Notes under the pieces: model-generated
What the model saw: only the letters and a program-made list of their open reading frames with translations
Databases searched by the model: none
Told to the model about the DNA's origin: nothing
Assembly (NCBI GenBank): GCA_037074705.1
Contig: CM073590.1
Span: 113,356,100 to 113,420,099 of the forward strand
DNA: 64,000 bases
Direction of reading: 5' to 3'
DNA from: Zhengitettix transpicula
Lineage: Eukaryota; Arthropoda; Insecta; Orthoptera; Tetrigidae
Shown: piece after piece, positions 62,701-64,000 of the stretch
Position numbering within the stretch: the stretch's first letter is position 1
Layout: every line of letters starts with the position of its first letter
Program-made: the position numbers and the translations under genes

Positions 62701-63219
62701 ACTCAAGAGTTGAACACGAGAAAAGGGTATATTAATTAATGGTCACAATGAATATGGGTCATTTTTGGCATAGGCTGATGATGCCTCAGGTTAAATCTTA
62801 CAATATTTTCGACACCGATTGTTTGCACAACGTAGCAAGTATTAAATACTTGGGGTGAGATCCAAGTAGCACCTAAGATATCAAATATAGATGTAACAGA
62901 ATTGTATTCATTTCTAATAACGTCAATAAGACTAATAACATATGCCATTAGAGGTTGCGAATCTGGTATCAACAAAGACAAATCACAAATGACGTTATTG
63001 AACACAAAATTCAAGTTCCGCAAAATTATAGGAGTAATAACTTACATGTAATATAGTTAAAACGAGTTATGAACTGATACTGAACTAACCATTTGACTGG
63101 TACAACAGATGCGTTTAAATATGGTAACAAAAACTGTAAAAAACAGACGTAAGAAAAGAAGAATGAAGAAAAATGTCCATGCAGAAATGGTCTGAATCAC
63201 TCTAAAAAACTTGCAATTA
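59706..63219. other. AT-rich noncoding stretch
   Basis: No supported gene. Frames at 60139, 60369 and 61726 (+) and 61791 and 62736 (-) show no recognisable domain. The hammerhead-like relic at 60068-60120 is listed separately. Confidence 0.4.
60068..60120 (-). ncRNA. Hammerhead-like motif (minus), weak stem II
   Basis: The minus strand reads CTGATGA (60114-60120), 19 bases, then GAAAC (60090-60094) and ATTGGGCGTT. CCTGAT at the start pairs with ATCAGG at the end. Stem II is not convincing (an inner CG.GC/GCCG hairpin at best). The layout is like that of Penelope-associated ribozyme relics, but this one alone would not be credited. Confidence 0.3.

Positions 63220-63263
<44 letters not shown>
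63220..63263. repeat. (AT)n microsatellite
   Basis: A simple TA run of about 44 bases directly before the LTR-like unit at 63264. Nearby frames rich in Ile/Tyr come from this run. Confidence 0.9.
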
Positions 63264-63265
<2 letters not shown>

Positions 63266-64000
63266 TCATGCCAATTAATTAGGCCATTAATTGTTTGGAC
63301 ATAAAATTTGAATTGTTTGAGAAATAGATTATAGCGGTCTGATCGAACAAAGCGACAATGGAAAAGCGAACTCACTTGCTTTGTCGAAAATGGCGTATGC
63401 GCGCTAAAACTCGAGAGAGAACTAGGAGTCAGATCGTGAAAAAACATCGTTAGGAGCAGAACAAGTTAACTGTTAGTTGGTGGGGGTCATTTCAGAGGAC
63501 GAAACGAATAATACTAGAGCAGAGACTAGCCATCGTTAAAGTATTATTAAACAAAGTTGTGAATTTAAGACAAAGTAAAAACATTCACGGGAGTATGACC
63601 CCGTAAATATTACTAAGTTAGCAGTTTTACGTCTATCAGCAACCAGGAAAGGAGTGCAGTTTTACGTCTGTAGCCAGCCAGGAAAGGAAGTCAGTTTAAG
63701 TCCAAAGCGGTAAAAGACTAACCAATCTACGAATCATAGTAATCGTATAAGCGAAGCAGACATCAGATAGCTAACATTCAATAGGATCATCCGAGTTCCT
63801 GTGAGCCTATCAATTTTGACTTCAATAGTGTAAAATCTGTGAGTTGACTTTTAAAATCAGTGTATAATTTTGCAATAGCGTACTTCCGAAACCAAAAGGA
63901 ATGCTGGTACCAGCTGGACAGATGTAAGTAACAAAACCAAAACTAATGATTAATTGTAAACGTAATTAAAGGATAGAGTCAGATTTCGTTCTCTTTTAAT
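63264..64000 (+). mobile_element. LTR-like unit, copy 6, cut by window end
   Basis: Begins TCTCATGCCAATTAATTAGG, a worn version of the family's TGTAATGCC start, preceded by ATAT. It follows copy 5 closely ('tagcggtctgatcgaacaaa', 'atggcgtatgcgcgct', 'tgctggtaccagctggacag', 'cagatttcgttctctttt'). It runs out of the window before the 3' landmark, so it may be solo or part of a full element. Confidence 0.65.

Overview
This window is AT-rich, intron-bearing animal DNA. The one confident host gene is an insect-type serotonin receptor of the 5-HT1 class, so the source is an insect. Very long introns and a dense mix of old transposons suggest a large genome, such as a cockroach, termite, stick insect or cricket. 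That last step is inference; the sequence does not fix the species. No rRNA gene, intact tRNA gene, CRISPR array or prokaryotic signal was seen.

Host gene. Two GC-rich coding exons lie on the + strand at 41309-41859 and 49682-50052, separated by a 7.8 kb phase-1 intron. They encode the receptor from the Arg of the DRY motif through TM4, TM5, intracellular loop 3, TM6 and TM7 to the stop. The exons for the N-terminus and TM1-TM3 are not visible upstream, so most or all of 1-41308 is probably one very long intron.

Mobile-element layers. (1) A family of about 0.94-1.07 kb units with TG...CA ends and 4-bp target duplications of the form RTAY looks like solo LTRs (7311, 12431, 25721, 26885, 33801, and a partial copy at 63264). 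A rearranged inverted pair lies at 27957-29147. (2) A decayed DD34D mariner lies at 5590-6590 and the 3' end of another at 36148-36396. (3) A pogo/Tigger-type transposase (37309-39428, minus) is split by a 5'-truncated LINE with a visible 10-bp target duplication. (4) A second LINE relic inside the receptor intron is itself split by a dimeric repeat. (5) A SINE-like repeat of about 507 bp has one copy with an 11-bp target duplication and several partial copies, clustered mainly at 53.6-58.9 kb. (6) A small fold-back repeat family has copies at 11908, 39774, 40196 and a solo arm at 46993. (7) An unclassified repeat at 1180-1760 recurs at 58392-59705, where later insertions interrupt it.

Most unusual observation. 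Hammerhead-ribozyme-like cores (CUGANGA, short stem II, GAAAC) recur across the window. The best are at 19449-19477 and 3273-3300; the second sits in the loop of a 724-bp fold-back element. More decayed versions occur at 10347, 17117, 60090 and in the arms of the small fold-back family. Together they suggest an old population of ribozyme-bearing retroelements (Penelope-like or retrozyme-like). This needs structural and cleavage confirmation.

Non-coding interest. A perfect DR1 nuclear-receptor site next to two perfect CREs lies at 4004-4046, a CTCF-like core at 23517, and a strong GC hairpin at 9626-9682.
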